Positions 55,101-64,000 of a DNA stretch of 64,000 nucleotides are shown one piece after another; the stretch's first letter is position 1, and each line of letters opens with the position of its first letter. Position numbers and translations under genes: made by a program. Source of the DNA: Monarcha castaneiventris obscurior (Eukaryota; Chordata; Aves; Passeriformes; Monarchidae); assembly GCA_026261815.1 (NCBI GenBank), contig JAMPIT010000510.1, positions 19,006,001-19,070,000 on the forward strand, given 5' to 3'. The notes below the pieces were generated by a model that saw only the letters and a program-made list of their open reading frames with translations, was not told the origin of the DNA and ran no database searches.

Positions 55101-58100
55101 AGAGCTTGTTGTAGGTCAAGAAGAGGAATGTATGTCCATTCATTTGTGGAATACATCTATCACAGAATGAAATAAGGAGAATATAGTCCAAGAAAAACAT
55201 TTTCAGAATTGTTTCTATCATAGCCTGATAGCATTGAAAATTTGAAAATTTCAGGTGAGATATGGATGTCAGAATACAGTGGATTCTGAATTTGTTGTAT
55301 TCTGAATACAGGAAATAGTATTAAACAGTAATAGAGGAATACTTTAGAAAACAGAACTTCAGCTAGCTTCAGTCCAGCATCTGAAATCAAATGTGAAAAC
55401 AGAGCCAGGAAGAACTTCAGGAAACATTAACTCACCCAGGATGTCTCACTGGCAAATTAAGGAAAAAAAAAGATAACTGCCTACAAATTCCCTGAAAGTA
55501 ATCTCTCAAAGACAGTCAGAACATCAGTAGGAACAATCTGGAGACAGATAATTTCTGACAGGAATATGGCGATGGCTTAACATACACCCATCAAAATTGA
55601 AGCAAACTAATTTTACTTTTTCCCTGCTCTCCAATCCTTTAACAAAGAAATCTTCCATATTATTAAAATACTGCATGCAGCCATCAGTACAGCCTAGGCA
55701 ATAAAAAATAACTGGTTTTTAATGCATATATGCCATGCCCAATGGTCACTGGCACCTTGGCAGCAGATACTGTGGCCATGAACCTAATGACACAATAATG
55801 CTGACATGGGCACTAAGAGGCTTTTCAACACCAGAGATTAACAGCTAAGACCCTGAGTTACAATTAATTTGTGTTGAAAGCAGAAAAACAGAACCTTGTG
55901 TAGGCATGGTCTTGTGAGATAACGAAGACACTGAACTTCTTGAGGCAGAGACCTCTGGCACAGGCCAGCTGGGTTTCTGATCATCTTTGCTCCTGCTGCA
56001 CTTCAGGAAACAGGATATTGCAAAATCGTTAAAAATAAACAGGAACAAAACAATAGGATGCTCCTAACATTTGTCACTTGTTTTCACATCAGTCAACTGG
56101 AAATTGGGGGACTGAAGAAAAAATGGTATTTTGAAAGTTTAGTGATGATATTAACTAAAGCAAGCATGAAACATAGTATACATCCATTTCCTACATACAG
56201 TTCCACACTTTTGAGTGCACTTTTTTCATTCAAACTGATGTTAATAATCACTACAGTAACAGTCCTCAAACTCACAAATGACCAGTACTCCCCTTTATAT
56301 GCAGAGGTATTTTAAATGTGTGAAATTTCATTTCTGTGTGATGTCACAATATACACGACTTTGCTAAAAAAAGGTAAGCCCAGTAGTAAAAATACTGCAA
56401 ATTAGAGTTACAACGCTTCTATAAAACAGAATTCATACTTCACATCATCTGTTACTCACATGGAAGTATGTGATACTCATTTTCATTTTCCAATACTCCA
56501 TGGTAAGAGTTTTAAAATATTCTTACATTATAGGTTTGTTGTTTTGTTTTGATGTTTTGGTTTTTTATTTTAACTCCACAATGAACAGTACTGATTTGCT
56601 GTAGTTCTTCTGGTTAATACACATGTGACCCCAACTGATCTCCAGACTTTTCAGGAAAAATTATAGTTTTTTGAATTGGCTGAGGGTGTTAAACATAAGA
56701 ACCCTCAAGGACCCAATGCAAAAAAACTTCCTACTCTACCAGACCAGTTTTCATAGGGAAATACACAGACTTTTGTCCTCTAAACAGTGTCAAAATCACG
56801 GGCAATTAAAAAGCACTGACTGCATCTAAAATGGTGGTTTTTCCAAAAATTTATTTTACCTGTTTTCTCATTTTAAAAGGAATAGCCAAAAATGAAACCT
56901 GATTTTGAATTTTTTAAGACAGAAAGGGCGTATTCCCAAATATTACCATTTTACGCCCCCAACAGCTTCCTTATTCTTACTTGGTGCTTCTTATGAAGGT
57001 CTAGTTTACAGAGGTTAAATGTTCAAGAATCTCAGGAAATTAAGAAGATTAGTAGAAACTGTAATGAATTTTTGCCATTGTTAAATTCTAACTGAAGAGT
57101 TTTGGTTAATATTCAATAAATCACTATGGAAAATGCTTTTAAGCAAGAACAAAATACTGACATCTACTGGTGATTGGAATTACAGATTGGTTTCACATTA
57201 AAAAAATGCTTTAAGTACACCGTAAAAGCAAATAAATGGACAAATCACTTGTAAGCATTAATGTCAGTGACTTAATCCATTTTGAAGTGAGACATATATG
57301 CTAGTTTAATGAAGTAACAGAAATCTAGCAGCTGGCTTCCATGTCTCATTTTAAACCAGCAGAAAATAATTAATGAACCCTTATGGACTAAACATCTATT
57401 GCTTGAGCCTGTAACAACAGAGGAGTGAATCTAATGATTCAGTCCTTTGTTTCGATACAGCCGTTGTCCTTGAAAACACAAGGATTTAACTGTTTGTGCC
57501 CCAAACTAATAATTTCATATGTATTCTTTGCAATGAAAAATGCTAACTTCAAATGTTGATATGCAGGATTGCAGAGATGATCTGCCCCGTCTCTATAATC
57601 AGCATTATTGGGTCATAGGTCACTGTGGCATTGTGAGTTGACCAAAACAATCAAGGCATACCAAGTACCTGCTGACTATGCCCATTTATTCTTTTCCTAT
57701 ACACTGATGGCTTTCCCCTTTCCCCAAATTTCAGATAAGAGATTTTTGGTGGGATTTCCATCACTGCTTTTTTTAAGACACCATGACTGCTGCTGAAGAG
57801 GTAACTGCTAATACTGGAAAAGCATCACCATTTCAGCATTCCCTTAAAGGCATCTCCTTAATTAGACAATAAAGTTTTTTAGAAGCCACGTCAGTTTCAG
57901 GTACAACCCTGATTACAAAAAGATTTTACCTCTCTCCCACAAAACATATGCCTGCCTCACTGAAAACATTTGTACTTCTACTAACTGAATTTTCATTACT
58001 CGTATTCTGCAACATCAGTTACAGAACTCAACTAAAATCCTTGGGTTTAACAACTGACACCATAATCCTCTCTGCACACATTGTATCTGAACACTTGCCT

Positions 58101-61100
58101 CAATTCCGAAGAGGACTCTGAAAGAGCAGAACTCTACAGAACAAAAGCTGTTCACATGACTGATTTCATTAAGGGATTAAAAATTGCACTTAGAGTGGAT
58201 TTAATTACAACAGGTTTGATAAGCTTGGATAAATGAAGCCTAAAACATCCAGCAGTCTGATTTAGGCACTACAAGACTAATGTACATAAGACAATTTACA
58301 TTAGACTTCTTTTTCCTTTACAACAAAGAATGTGAAAATGAAAAATAGGTCAAATAACCTCACAGCAAGCTATTTCACATCACTCTTAAATTTTTCTTAA
58401 TTTTATAAAAGACAAAGAAAATAAAGCATTGCTTATGCACACTGAAATTTCAACATAAGTTTCTTAAAAACATCTCTCTAGGCGTAAGCTTTACAAATCA
58501 AGTTTCACATTAAAATGTTAAGTACAGCATGCAGCTCTCAGGTCAGCATGACCCACCAGCAGGTCAAGGGCAGAGTGCTCAGTCTGCAGAGGGGTGGCAG
58601 AGCAACAGGGAATAGCTAGGGAAGGAGCTGCATCACGGAGGGACAGGGGCGAGGGAGGTGTGGGGGACTGACACTGCAGGAAGTGGGGAATCCTGCCTTA
58701 GGATTTTAATGTCCACACATATTTCTGCTCTACTGCCACGACGTCAAACTCGTGCAATGAAATTCTGACAAAATCTACACTACAGCACATTGATTTGCTC
58801 TATTAAAATACTCACCTAATATTATTCTAACGAATAATTAAATTCTTATGTTTTCACTTCATAAAGAATACATAATTTTTTTTCTTTTTTTTCATAAACA
58901 CACTACAGTCATATTGGAAAACTGCCTTCTTCCAGGTCTTTCTTATCACTTTTGCATCAAATGTCATCCAAACAATAACAGCTGTTACACAAAAAAGTTG
59001 ATAGTTGAAATTAAAAGTAGTGATAAATCACAGCATACAATCAGTAAATAACCAGTGAAATAATTTTCTTATAAGCACACAGAAAACAACAAGAGAAATA
59101 GAATGGATTTGAAAAAAAGGAAACAAACCCCAGTATTTTTAGTAAAATGCAATAACACCATATGTAACAAGGTACATTTTATATTATCTCAACATACCTT
59201 TCCAAGATCTACAGCCTGTTTCAAAATGTCTCTTTTTAGATCTTCTGCTCTCTTGGAATGAAAAGAATTACTTTGACTCTGGATGACAAATACAATTCCC
59301 TTTAATTCTGTAAACAAGAAAATAAGAAGATTTAAAGATAAAAGAAGTTATTTTCTGATTTGCTCCAAACCTAGTGAGAACCCAGGTGTGTGTGGGAATC
59401 TGTTACACAGTAAGCTATTCCTTTAATTATACAAACATTTCATGAAGTAGTAAAAAGGCATTACTTAACACACACACACAAAAATCCAAACCAGCCCTTT
59501 TCAAGATTCACTTATACAGAGCATGGCATGACTGGAAGATGTGCAGCAGTTAACAGTAGCCACATTCATGAGGTTGCTTTTTCTCCAATACACCAGCACT
59601 CCTTGTCACCACTAAAAGGTGTTAGTCAGAGACCAGCATCTCCCCTCACTAGGAAATGCATGAACACAAAATAGAAAAGCTGCTTCACAAACAAAGAGTT
59701 TAAAACCCTACCCAGAAACAAACATCAGATGGAGAAGCACACACGAGAACGCTAAGTTGATACTCTTATCTAATATGACAGCATCAGTATCTCACACATC
59801 TTCACAGTGTTTTAAGGCATCATAACTAAGAACTTCAAACAGGAGAGAAGACTGCAAGAAATTTAAAAGAAAATAATGAAGTAGCTTTGCAAATGTTTAT
59901 GGATTATGAAAGTGCCTGTTATAAAATACAACAGATGATGATGCAGGTGGCCAAATTTTCTTGATGATAGTAGATAGAATAATCCCTCAATACTTAGAAA
60001 TCTTAGAAAAACGGGAAGATATGATCCCCCTCAGAAGCAGAGCACAGCAGACAACAGAGGATGCGGTAGGGAAGAGGACAGATGCCTTTTGTATAATTCT
60101 TAACAAGTTTGGTCTACGCTGTATAACCCACTCAAGACCATTAACAAAGTATCAATGTGTAAGATGAGGAGTAACACTTGATACTGCAGTTTCTGTTTGT
60201 TTGGCCACAAAAGGCTGAACTTTACAGATACTATGTAGAAAGTGTACCAGGAAACTCAGAAATATAACAACACAGCACCACAAGGAAAGAAATGAATGCC
60301 CCATGAGATCTGTACAGAATGTTGAAAATTGTGGAGAAGGAACAAAGTTGACACCAAATAAATTATATGCTAACTTCGCAAATAGAGTAAAATGAGCGAA
60401 AAACAGTGGAACAAGGGTGGAGGAAAACTGTCCAAAGGAGAGAAGTAATCACAAGGAAAAAGACTAAAACTGAGCCCATGAAGAAGGATCACAAGGAAAA
60501 CACTGTGAACAGAAAGCATTAACTGCAAATATCTGCACTAAGATTGTGGGAAGATTGCTATGTCCAGGACTAGAGTATTGATTACATTGCTTTGTTCCTC
60601 CGAACAGTTATTTGTTAATTTAGACCTATGACAGCTCAAAGCTGCAGTTAGATGTTCTTCTACTTTCCCCTCAATATTATTTTCCCTCATTAGCTTATTA
60701 GCTTATTCATCAAGACATTGTCAAATTCTGTGAGGTTTCTGGTGATATATTGTGAATATGGAATAAGCATTGGTTTAGACACCAGTATTCGTTTCACATT
60801 TTTCCTACACAGTGTAGGAATCAACAGTGTCCATGCTTTGAGCCGCCAAACAAACAGCTTAAAAATTCCATGCATAATAAAAACATCTGAATAGCAACTA
60901 ATTGCTACCTAGCAAGATCTTTTCTGGATTTCCTGTGCAAAAATTAAAATCAATGCAAAAACTGAAACTACACTTCATTGATGCTAATCTGAGTCAAAGG
61001 GCTAAATCTACATGCACTGCACCAAAAACATCCACAGAGATAAAAGGCAAACACTACCTTGTTTTTATAAAATTGCTGTTTTAGTACCAGTATATTTAGA

Positions 61101-62341
61101 TATGGAAACACTTCTTTCACTTATGATACATTTAACAACACCTGTGACATTCCACAATAGAATAGTTTCTAGGAGTAAGATAACATATACTTTGACGATT
61201 AAATCAAATGGAAATAGTTCCCTTTGCTATAGGGAGTTTAAAGTAGTTAATAAAAAGACACATTCAGTGTATGAAAATGTCAACAGAAAATAGTTATAAT
61301 ATTAAACACCTAAATTGTTTCTCAAGCTGAGAAACACTCAACGAAGCAAGAGAAAGAAGAGTCTTTTGAAAGATTAATATCCAAAAGTGCTACTGATCTG
61401 TACATAACAGTTCAAAAGAGAAAAATGAAACATCAGGGGAACTAAGAACCATCAAGAACTACATTCTGTTTCAAACCCTTACATCTTACCTACAGAAATG
61501 GGTTAAAAGACCTAAAAAAAAAAAATTCCAAACTAAAATAACTTTATTAGGCAGAGGCAAAAAATGATGTATTTCATCAGACCAGCAGTCCATCCAGTCC
61601 AGTATATTTTCTTTAAAAATAGTAATAGGAAAGAGTACTCAGAGACACTACAAAATGTTCACTTTCTCCAGTGCTCCTCAAACTCTAACAGCACTAACAA
61701 ATATTGTATTAGGAAATGCCAGAAGACAGACATAATTAAGCAGAGCCAAGTCCTGAGGGCTTAGCAAAGTGAGAAGTCCAAGGTTACAGTGCAGAGAATG
61801 TAAGTCAGGTCTGTTAACTTTTTGCCAGAAGGACATCAGACTTGTGTTCAGAAGAGGCAGAACCCTGCAGAATTTTTATTCTCATTATTTATCACGTGTC
61901 CAGCAGCAAAGAATTGTTTTACCAGTATTTTACCTGTTAATGTTTGACATACTTCTTAAATACTTGCTTCTAGATATTACAAAGTTATTATAATTTGTTA
62001 GAAGCAATTTATAATAACCCTAGTTATTACAGGTACAATTAGAGCCTAGCAGAATGGTAAAATTCAGTTTCATCTTACATTGTTACAAGAACAGCTACTA
62101 AGTATAATGAAATTTTATTTTAAACTATAGTGCACTACAAAAAGCAATTAATCTGTTTCACAGTGTAAGTGTGCATGTTCAAAAAAAACTTAATTACAAG
62201 GACTTCAAGTACAATCAAAGATTTAGAATTTTCTGTTTGATGAGACTACATGAATCAAGAAAAGGAAAAGTATTTGTGAAAGAGCACTATACTCTACTTA
62301 CCTCTGCCTATTTTACTAATTGTTCTACTTTTTTCAGACTT
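25024..62341 (-). CDS. B3GLCT: B3GLCT, beta-1,3-glucosyltransferase, exons 3-15 (5' partial)
   Basis: Thirteen exons on the minus strand join into one 1389-nt frame of 462 residues plus stop. The product is a CAZy GT31 enzyme that, in this family, adds glucose to O-fucose on folded thrombospondin type 1 repeats in the ER, after POFUT2. I recognise it from its close match to the human protein over all exons, from the DDD metal/nucleotide-sugar motif (residues 313-315 of this partial protein, exon 12), from the glycine-rich [13 protein letters not shown] stretch (exon 13) and from the C-terminal REDL, an ER-retrieval tetrapeptide like human REEL. Exons 4-9 form the N-terminal half, exons 10-15 the catalytic half. 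Possible N-glycosylation sites are NSS (residue 84) and NHT (residue 300). All introns are GT-AG with matching phases. The human protein is 498 residues, so about 36-40 residues from exons 1-2 are missing here. Intact, with no frameshift or internal stop. Confidence 0.96.
25192..28372 (-). other. B3GLCT: B3GLCT intron 14
   Basis: 3181 bases, AT-rich, with scattered A and T runs. No repeat family recognised. Confidence 0.9.
28373..28517 (-). CDS. B3GLCT: B3GLCT exon 14
   Basis: 145 nt, acceptor aatccag. One base completes Gly, then 48 codons [20 protein letters not shown] to [12 protein letters not shown], ending in phase 0. It contains the acidic APDDMVLG block, the conserved catalytic-side acidic motif of the GT31 fold. 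The donor reads CAG|gtcaga, weak after the GT. Confidence 0.97.
28518..29046 (-). other. B3GLCT: B3GLCT intron 13
   Basis: 529 bases, the shortest intron placed here. Nothing recognised inside. Confidence 0.92.
29047..29166 (-). CDS. B3GLCT: B3GLCT exon 13
   Basis: 120 nt, acceptor attatag, donor gtaatt. It carries 39 full codons from [12 protein letters not shown] through [17 protein letters not shown], with Ser and Gly codons split at the ends. A second AG, nine bases into the exon, could act as an alternative acceptor (exon start 29157). I chose the upstream one because it keeps the Ser-Ile-x-Arg-Leu spacing of the human protein. Confidence 0.94.
29167..30125 (-). other. B3GLCT: B3GLCT intron 12
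   Basis: 959 bases with a gtatat donor and attatag acceptor. No repeats recognised. Confidence 0.9.
30126..30225 (-). CDS. B3GLCT: B3GLCT exon 12 (DDD catalytic motif)
   Basis: 100 nt, acceptor cttag, donor gtatat. It carries 32 codons from [15 protein letters not shown] to [12 protein letters not shown], with split Gly and Ser codons at its ends. The DDD triplet is the DxD-type motif that binds the divalent metal and UDP-sugar in this family. The NHT sequon lies just before it. Confidence 0.97.
30226..31547 (-). other. B3GLCT: B3GLCT intron 11
   Basis: 1322 bases, AT-rich, nothing recognised. Confidence 0.9.
31548..31661 (-). CDS. B3GLCT: B3GLCT exon 11
   Basis: 114 nt, acceptor ttttgcag, donor gtgagc. 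Two bases complete Ile, then 37 codons [20 protein letters not shown] to GVPNTDR plus one base of Gly. The KQTW motif is typical of the first helix in GT31/fringe-like enzymes. Confidence 0.97.
31662..34980 (-). other. B3GLCT: B3GLCT intron 10
   Basis: 3319 bases. It contains the unexplained exon-like unit at 33916-34001; otherwise AT-rich and without a recognisable repeat. Confidence 0.9.
33916..34001 (-). other. Exon-like unit of unknown origin in intron 10
   Basis: 86 nt bounded by a good acceptor (tttcctcacag) and a consensus donor (g|gtaagt). One frame is open throughout and reads [20 protein letters not shown] then SFRELFLP. This does not belong to the B3GLCT protein as I know it. Included between exons 10 and 11 it would hit TAG after six codons. 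It could be a poison exon, a chance pseudoexon or part of another transcript. Confidence 0.3.
34981..35050 (-). CDS. B3GLCT: B3GLCT exon 10
   Basis: 70 nt, acceptor atatag, donor gtaagt. It carries 23 codons [23 protein letters not shown] plus one base of Ile. It opens the catalytic GT31 half: the VFVAVKTC strand is the usual first strand of this fold. Confidence 0.95.
35051..36054 (-). other. B3GLCT: B3GLCT intron 9
   Basis: 1004 bases, AT-rich with a 15-A run near 35715. Nothing else recognised. Confidence 0.9.
36055..36186 (-). CDS. B3GLCT: B3GLCT exon 9
   Basis: 132 nt, 44 codons, phase 0 at both ends, acceptor ttggtag, donor gtaagt. It encodes [12 protein letters not shown], then [11 protein letters not shown], then [12 protein letters not shown]. 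The stretch between its first two cysteines appears a few residues longer than the human protein as I remember it. Confidence 0.95.
36614..36651 (+). repeat. Two-copy 19-bp tandem repeat in intron 8
   Basis: The unit aatttcccactgaaaatgt occurs twice back to back with no mismatch. Confidence 0.95.
37975..38042 (+). repeat. Pyrimidine-rich TTCTTATT-type low-complexity tract in intron 8
   Basis: Irregular runs of cttccttcttg grading into ttattcttattcttaatc. On the transcribed strand it is A/G-rich. Confidence 0.85.
38750..38813 (-). CDS. B3GLCT: B3GLCT exon 8
   Basis: 64 nt, acceptor tgtatag, donor gtaagc. One base completes Lys, then 21 codons [21 protein letters not shown]. It ends in phase 0. 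Confidence 0.95.
38814..39625 (-). other. B3GLCT: B3GLCT intron 7
   Basis: 812 bases, nothing recognised apart from a short T run. Confidence 0.9.
39626..39762 (-). CDS. B3GLCT: B3GLCT exon 7
   Basis: 137 nt, acceptor tttacag, donor gtaaga. It carries 45 codons from [12 protein letters not shown] through [15 protein letters not shown], then two bases of Lys. The [10 protein letters not shown] block is nearly identical to human. Confidence 0.97.
40011..40300 (-). mobile_element. CR1 LINE fragment in intron 6
   Basis: Reverse complement of CR1 3' sequence: agagtcatggaatggctcag, then a ctgcccaggactctgtccag block and caatctctctgggcaacctg. Same orientation as the host gene. The right edge fades out around 40270-40370. 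Confidence 0.8.
40566..40790 (-). mobile_element. Second CR1 LINE fragment in intron 6
   Basis: It starts acagaatcacagagggg, followed by gattggaagggacctctggg and the usual clusters leading to a decayed gcctgatgctcag block. It has the same orientation as the copy about 270 bases away, so the two may be separate insertions or one interrupted element. Confidence 0.85.
42215..42326 (-). CDS. B3GLCT: B3GLCT exon 6
   Basis: 112 nt, acceptor ttttttag, donor gtgaaa. One base completes Asp, then 37 codons run from [18 protein letters not shown] to LRRFDKSK. It contains an N-glycosylation sequon NSS and the SWIFFCEE strand conserved with human. Confidence 0.97.
42327..45740 (-). other. B3GLCT: B3GLCT intron 5
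   Basis: 3414 bases with one ERVL-like LTR scrap. Confidence 0.9.
43372..43435 (+). mobile_element. ERVL-like LTR 5' fragment in intron 5
   Basis: It begins tgtgctggtttgggctgggg and continues with tagaattaattttcttt, the well-known opening of common avian ERVL-type LTRs. Similarity fades after about 65 bases, so it is a truncated scrap inserted antisense to B3GLCT. Confidence 0.6.
45741..45817 (-). CDS. B3GLCT: B3GLCT exon 5
   Basis: 77 nt, acceptor cttaaag, donor gtaagt. It carries 25 codons starting [10 protein letters not shown] with EGAWTILPL in the middle, and ends with two bases (GA) that form Asp with the first base of exon 6. Confidence 0.95.
50595..50918 (-). mobile_element. CR1 LINE fragment in intron 4
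   Basis: Reverse complement CR1 3' end: gagttggaaggagcctttaa, then tccaaccccctcc, gggatatcaaccacctctct and ttcaccaacctcactgtaaa. A short frame inside it is a by-product of the repeat. Confidence 0.88.
51319..51399 (+). repeat. A/C-only low-complexity tract in intron 4
   Basis: (CAA)n followed by irregular CAAAA/CCCCAAA runs, with no G or T for about 80 bases. In the B3GLCT transcript it reads as a G/U-rich stretch. Confidence 0.95.
52655..52868 (+). mobile_element. CR1 LINE 3'-end fragment in intron 4
   Basis: Sense orientation, antisense to B3GLCT. It shows ggttggatattaggaaagat, gtggtggagtcaccatccct and ggaagtgttcaaaaaactga, and ends in aacgattctatgattc, the preserved ATTCTATG-type CR1 terminal repeat. 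Confidence 0.9.
59198..59307 (-). CDS. B3GLCT: B3GLCT exon 4
   Basis: 110 nt between a tttacag acceptor and a gtatgt donor. It carries two bases completing Glu, then 36 codons beginning [15 protein letters not shown] and ending AVDLGK. This is the first beta-strand/helix of the N-terminal glycosyltransferase-like half and is close to the human sequence. Confidence 0.95.
59308..62301 (-). other. B3GLCT: B3GLCT intron 3
   Basis: 2994 bases, with a possible old CR1 piece near 61560-61650. Confidence 0.85.
61560..61650 (+). mobile_element. Possible old CR1-family fragment in intron 3
   Basis: The string accagcagtccatccagtcc followed by agtatattttc resembles the phrase found near the 3' region of older sauropsid CR1 elements. 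Only one block is recognisable and the orientation is a guess. Confidence 0.4.
62302..62341 (-). CDS. B3GLCT: B3GLCT exon 3
   Basis: 40 nt, preceded by a pyrimidine-rich acceptor ending ttctag and followed by gtaagt. It starts in phase 0 (AAG) and ends with one base of a Glu codon. It encodes the lysine/serine-rich [13 protein letters not shown] segment, which aligns with the human juxtamembrane stem before the first LKGIVFVIQ strand. The short, weakly conserved coding sequence makes this the least certain of the thirteen exons, but both splice sites and both phases fit. Confidence 0.85.
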
Positions 62342-64000
62342 CTAGAAGAAAGAAAGAAAAAAAAACCCAAGTAAGGATACACACAAAGCCTCAAATATTT
62401 CTACAGAAAAACGCAGGGAGTCAAAGCACTCATCAGATTATAAATGTGTACATAGACGTTTTAACTCAAAAACTAATATGAAAAATAAAGTAAAATGTTA
62501 TTCATCATCAAGAACTGCAACAGATATTACATGCTTGCATACTATTACTCAGAAAATACAGTAAGAGTAAGGAAAAAAAAAAGAGAAAATGCTTTGCCAT
62601 GACTCAATTTATACCAGAGCTCTTTAAATTATAACTAACAATGGGTTTGTTTTGTTGTGGGGTGGGTTTTTTTTGGTGGGTTTTTTTTTTTGGTTGTTGT
62701 TGTTGTTTTTTTGGTGGTGGTTTTTTTTTTGTTTTGTTTTGTTTTTTGTTTTTTATTATGTACCTCCTAAGCACTAAGTTTGGAATATGGAGCTCTACAA
62801 TAAAAACACACCTGTTCAGTGTGAAACAAACCCCAGCACACTCTTATTCATTTAATCTACTCTCAAGCTTCTATCAAAACACAAATCTTAAAGGAGGACT
62901 CAAACACAACTTATATCAAGACAAATATCAAAAGGTTGTCACACATAACATGATTCTACCAGCATTTACTCAGGTATCGCAAACATCTGGGATGGAATTT
63001 TAGCAGAGTGCTGAGGAAGAGACAACAGTGACACTGCATTTGCATCATTAACCAGGAAACAAGACACACACAAAAATATCTTAGGAGCATATTCAATTGG
63101 TTCTAAGTAACAGAGATCAAGCGGAAAGGTGTAGTTTAAGAGAGAGAGGACTGGAGAAAGAGCTCTGCACTGCCCAGAAAACTGTAGGAAGGAAAACAGA
63201 GCCTTCATTTGTTGCACAGTTTATCCCAGGTGACAGCATTCCAGTGCTTTGGTTTGTCCACATGAGAAATCAATCTCATCTTTACTAATTGCATAAGAAT
63301 GTCGTAGGATTTATCTTGGTTCAAGTGTTTTAAGACTTTCAAACAGAAATGCCATACGAGGCACTCCCCGGTAATAAGCTCATACTTAGTTTTCCTAGCC
63401 TTGAGCCAATTTCTATTTATAAATAGTTAGCCCCCTCCCTTTTTTTAAAATATCAGATCTATGTAATCCTTTTAGCTCTACTTGCATCAGATGATCTTCC
63501 CTCTGACTTTTACACTGAAATTAATAAGCTCCAACTTCCTTGGTAGCCCTCTGTAAAGCCTCTTCAAAAATTACTGCAATTGCATCCATTCTTATGACCC
63601 TTCATCTGCTGCCTGGGTCAACAAAGTTTAAAAGATTTCTTATAACACTAATTTATTTTGATATCTATACACAACACTGTCATTATAGCACAGTAAGTTA
63701 ACACTCTAAGCTAACCTATATCAGAAAAAACATAGGAAGATTGATTTTCTGTGCAAACAAAAACCTGTGTGTTTTGTGGTACACAGTGTGATGAACAAGC
63801 CATATTTACAATTACTTTTATTAAAACACAAAACGATTATTGCCTGTTATATTCCTGTTAATGTTTTTTTTTTAAAAAAAAGGGGGTGGGGAAATGATAT
63901 TTTGGCCTGAATAGTTCTAGGAAGCACCTCTGACTTCATCTGAGGGAAGGTTTTGAAACTACAATAGTAGGAGAGCCTTCATAAATTATATCCTATATAA
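62342..64000 (-). other. B3GLCT: B3GLCT intron 2, partial (runs off the window)
   Basis: At least 1659 bases upstream of exon 3, with the G/T tract. No convincing exon 2, exon 1 or CpG-island promoter is present, so the gene start lies beyond the right edge. Confidence 0.7.
62643..62757 (+). repeat. G/T-only low-complexity tract in intron 2
   Basis: About 110 bases made almost only of G and T (runs of T up to 12 broken by GG, GTTG and GGTGG). In the transcript it is A/C-rich and ends about 300 bases upstream of the exon 3 acceptor. Confidence 0.95.

Larger units (their letters stand above)
45818..59197 (-). other. B3GLCT: B3GLCT intron 4
   Basis: 13380 bases, by far the largest intron seen here. 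It holds two CR1 fragments in opposite orientation, the A/C tract, a GC-rich patch at about 58520-58720 and a 145-codon hydrophobic frame at 52200-52637. The rest is AT-rich unique sequence. Confidence 0.9.

Noticed and set aside
62761..62800. Donor-like gtacat at the edge of the G/T tract as a possible end of exon 2
   Set aside because: The phase-0 frame needed to join exon 3 has a stop codon just before the junction.
62641..63003. 120-residue plus-strand frame starting in a run of Gly, Phe and Cys
   Set aside because: Its first third is the translated G/T low-complexity tract and the rest is unremarkable antisense intron sequence.
63482..63514. 33-nt minus-strand segment between a tttcag acceptor and a gtagag donor, in phase with exon 3, considered as B3GLCT exon 2
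   Set aside because: The peptide (CKSQREDHLMQ) shows no clear match to the human exon 2 region, the donor is poor, and short AG...GT pairs occur often by chance.
1..64000. CRISPR arrays, operons, phage or bacterial defence genes
   Set aside because: The window is vertebrate DNA with spliced genes and avian retroposons. No regularly spaced repeats or prokaryote-like gene clusters are present.

Overview
This window looks like bird nuclear DNA. It carries several 3'-end fragments of CR1 LINEs (the main avian retroposon), an avian-type retroviral LTR and a vertebrate multi-exon gene with GT-AG introns. There is no operon-like organisation and no long prokaryotic ORF. I cannot fix the species from sequence alone.

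The one gene I can support is B3GLCT (B3GALTL), encoding the ER beta-1,3-glucosyltransferase that extends O-fucose on thrombospondin type 1 repeats. It lies on the minus strand. I placed thirteen coding exons, matching exons 3 to 15 of the 15-exon human gene, between 62341 (start of exon 3) and the TAA stop at 25024-25026. Joined, they give one uninterrupted frame of 1389 nt: 462 residues plus stop, with every intron phase consistent. Exons 1 and 2 (signal anchor and promoter) were not found and probably lie beyond position 64000. A 3'UTR of about 1.4 kb probably ends near a lone AATAAA at 23583-23588 on the minus strand.

Layout: 1 to about 23.5 kb is gene-poor and moderately GC-rich. It holds two CR1 fragments (1979-2262 minus, about 17171-17485 plus), a (GGAA)16 microsatellite, a probable solo ERV LTR at 10146-10623 flanked by a 6-bp direct repeat, and a 24-A run. 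From about 23.5 kb to 62.3 kb is the B3GLCT transcription unit, which is more AT-rich. It has introns of 0.5 to 13.4 kb carrying five CR1 fragments (one of them an older, less certain piece), an ERVL-like LTR scrap and low-complexity tracts. 62.3-64 kb is the part of intron 2 inside the window, with a striking G/T tract.

I see no convincing new biological system. The points most worth checking are a well-formed extra exon-like unit in intron 10 that would disrupt the B3GLCT frame, a tandem acceptor at exon 13, and the LTR with its candidate target-site duplication. All gene and repeat identities rest on recognition by eye and memory of the families; no search was run.
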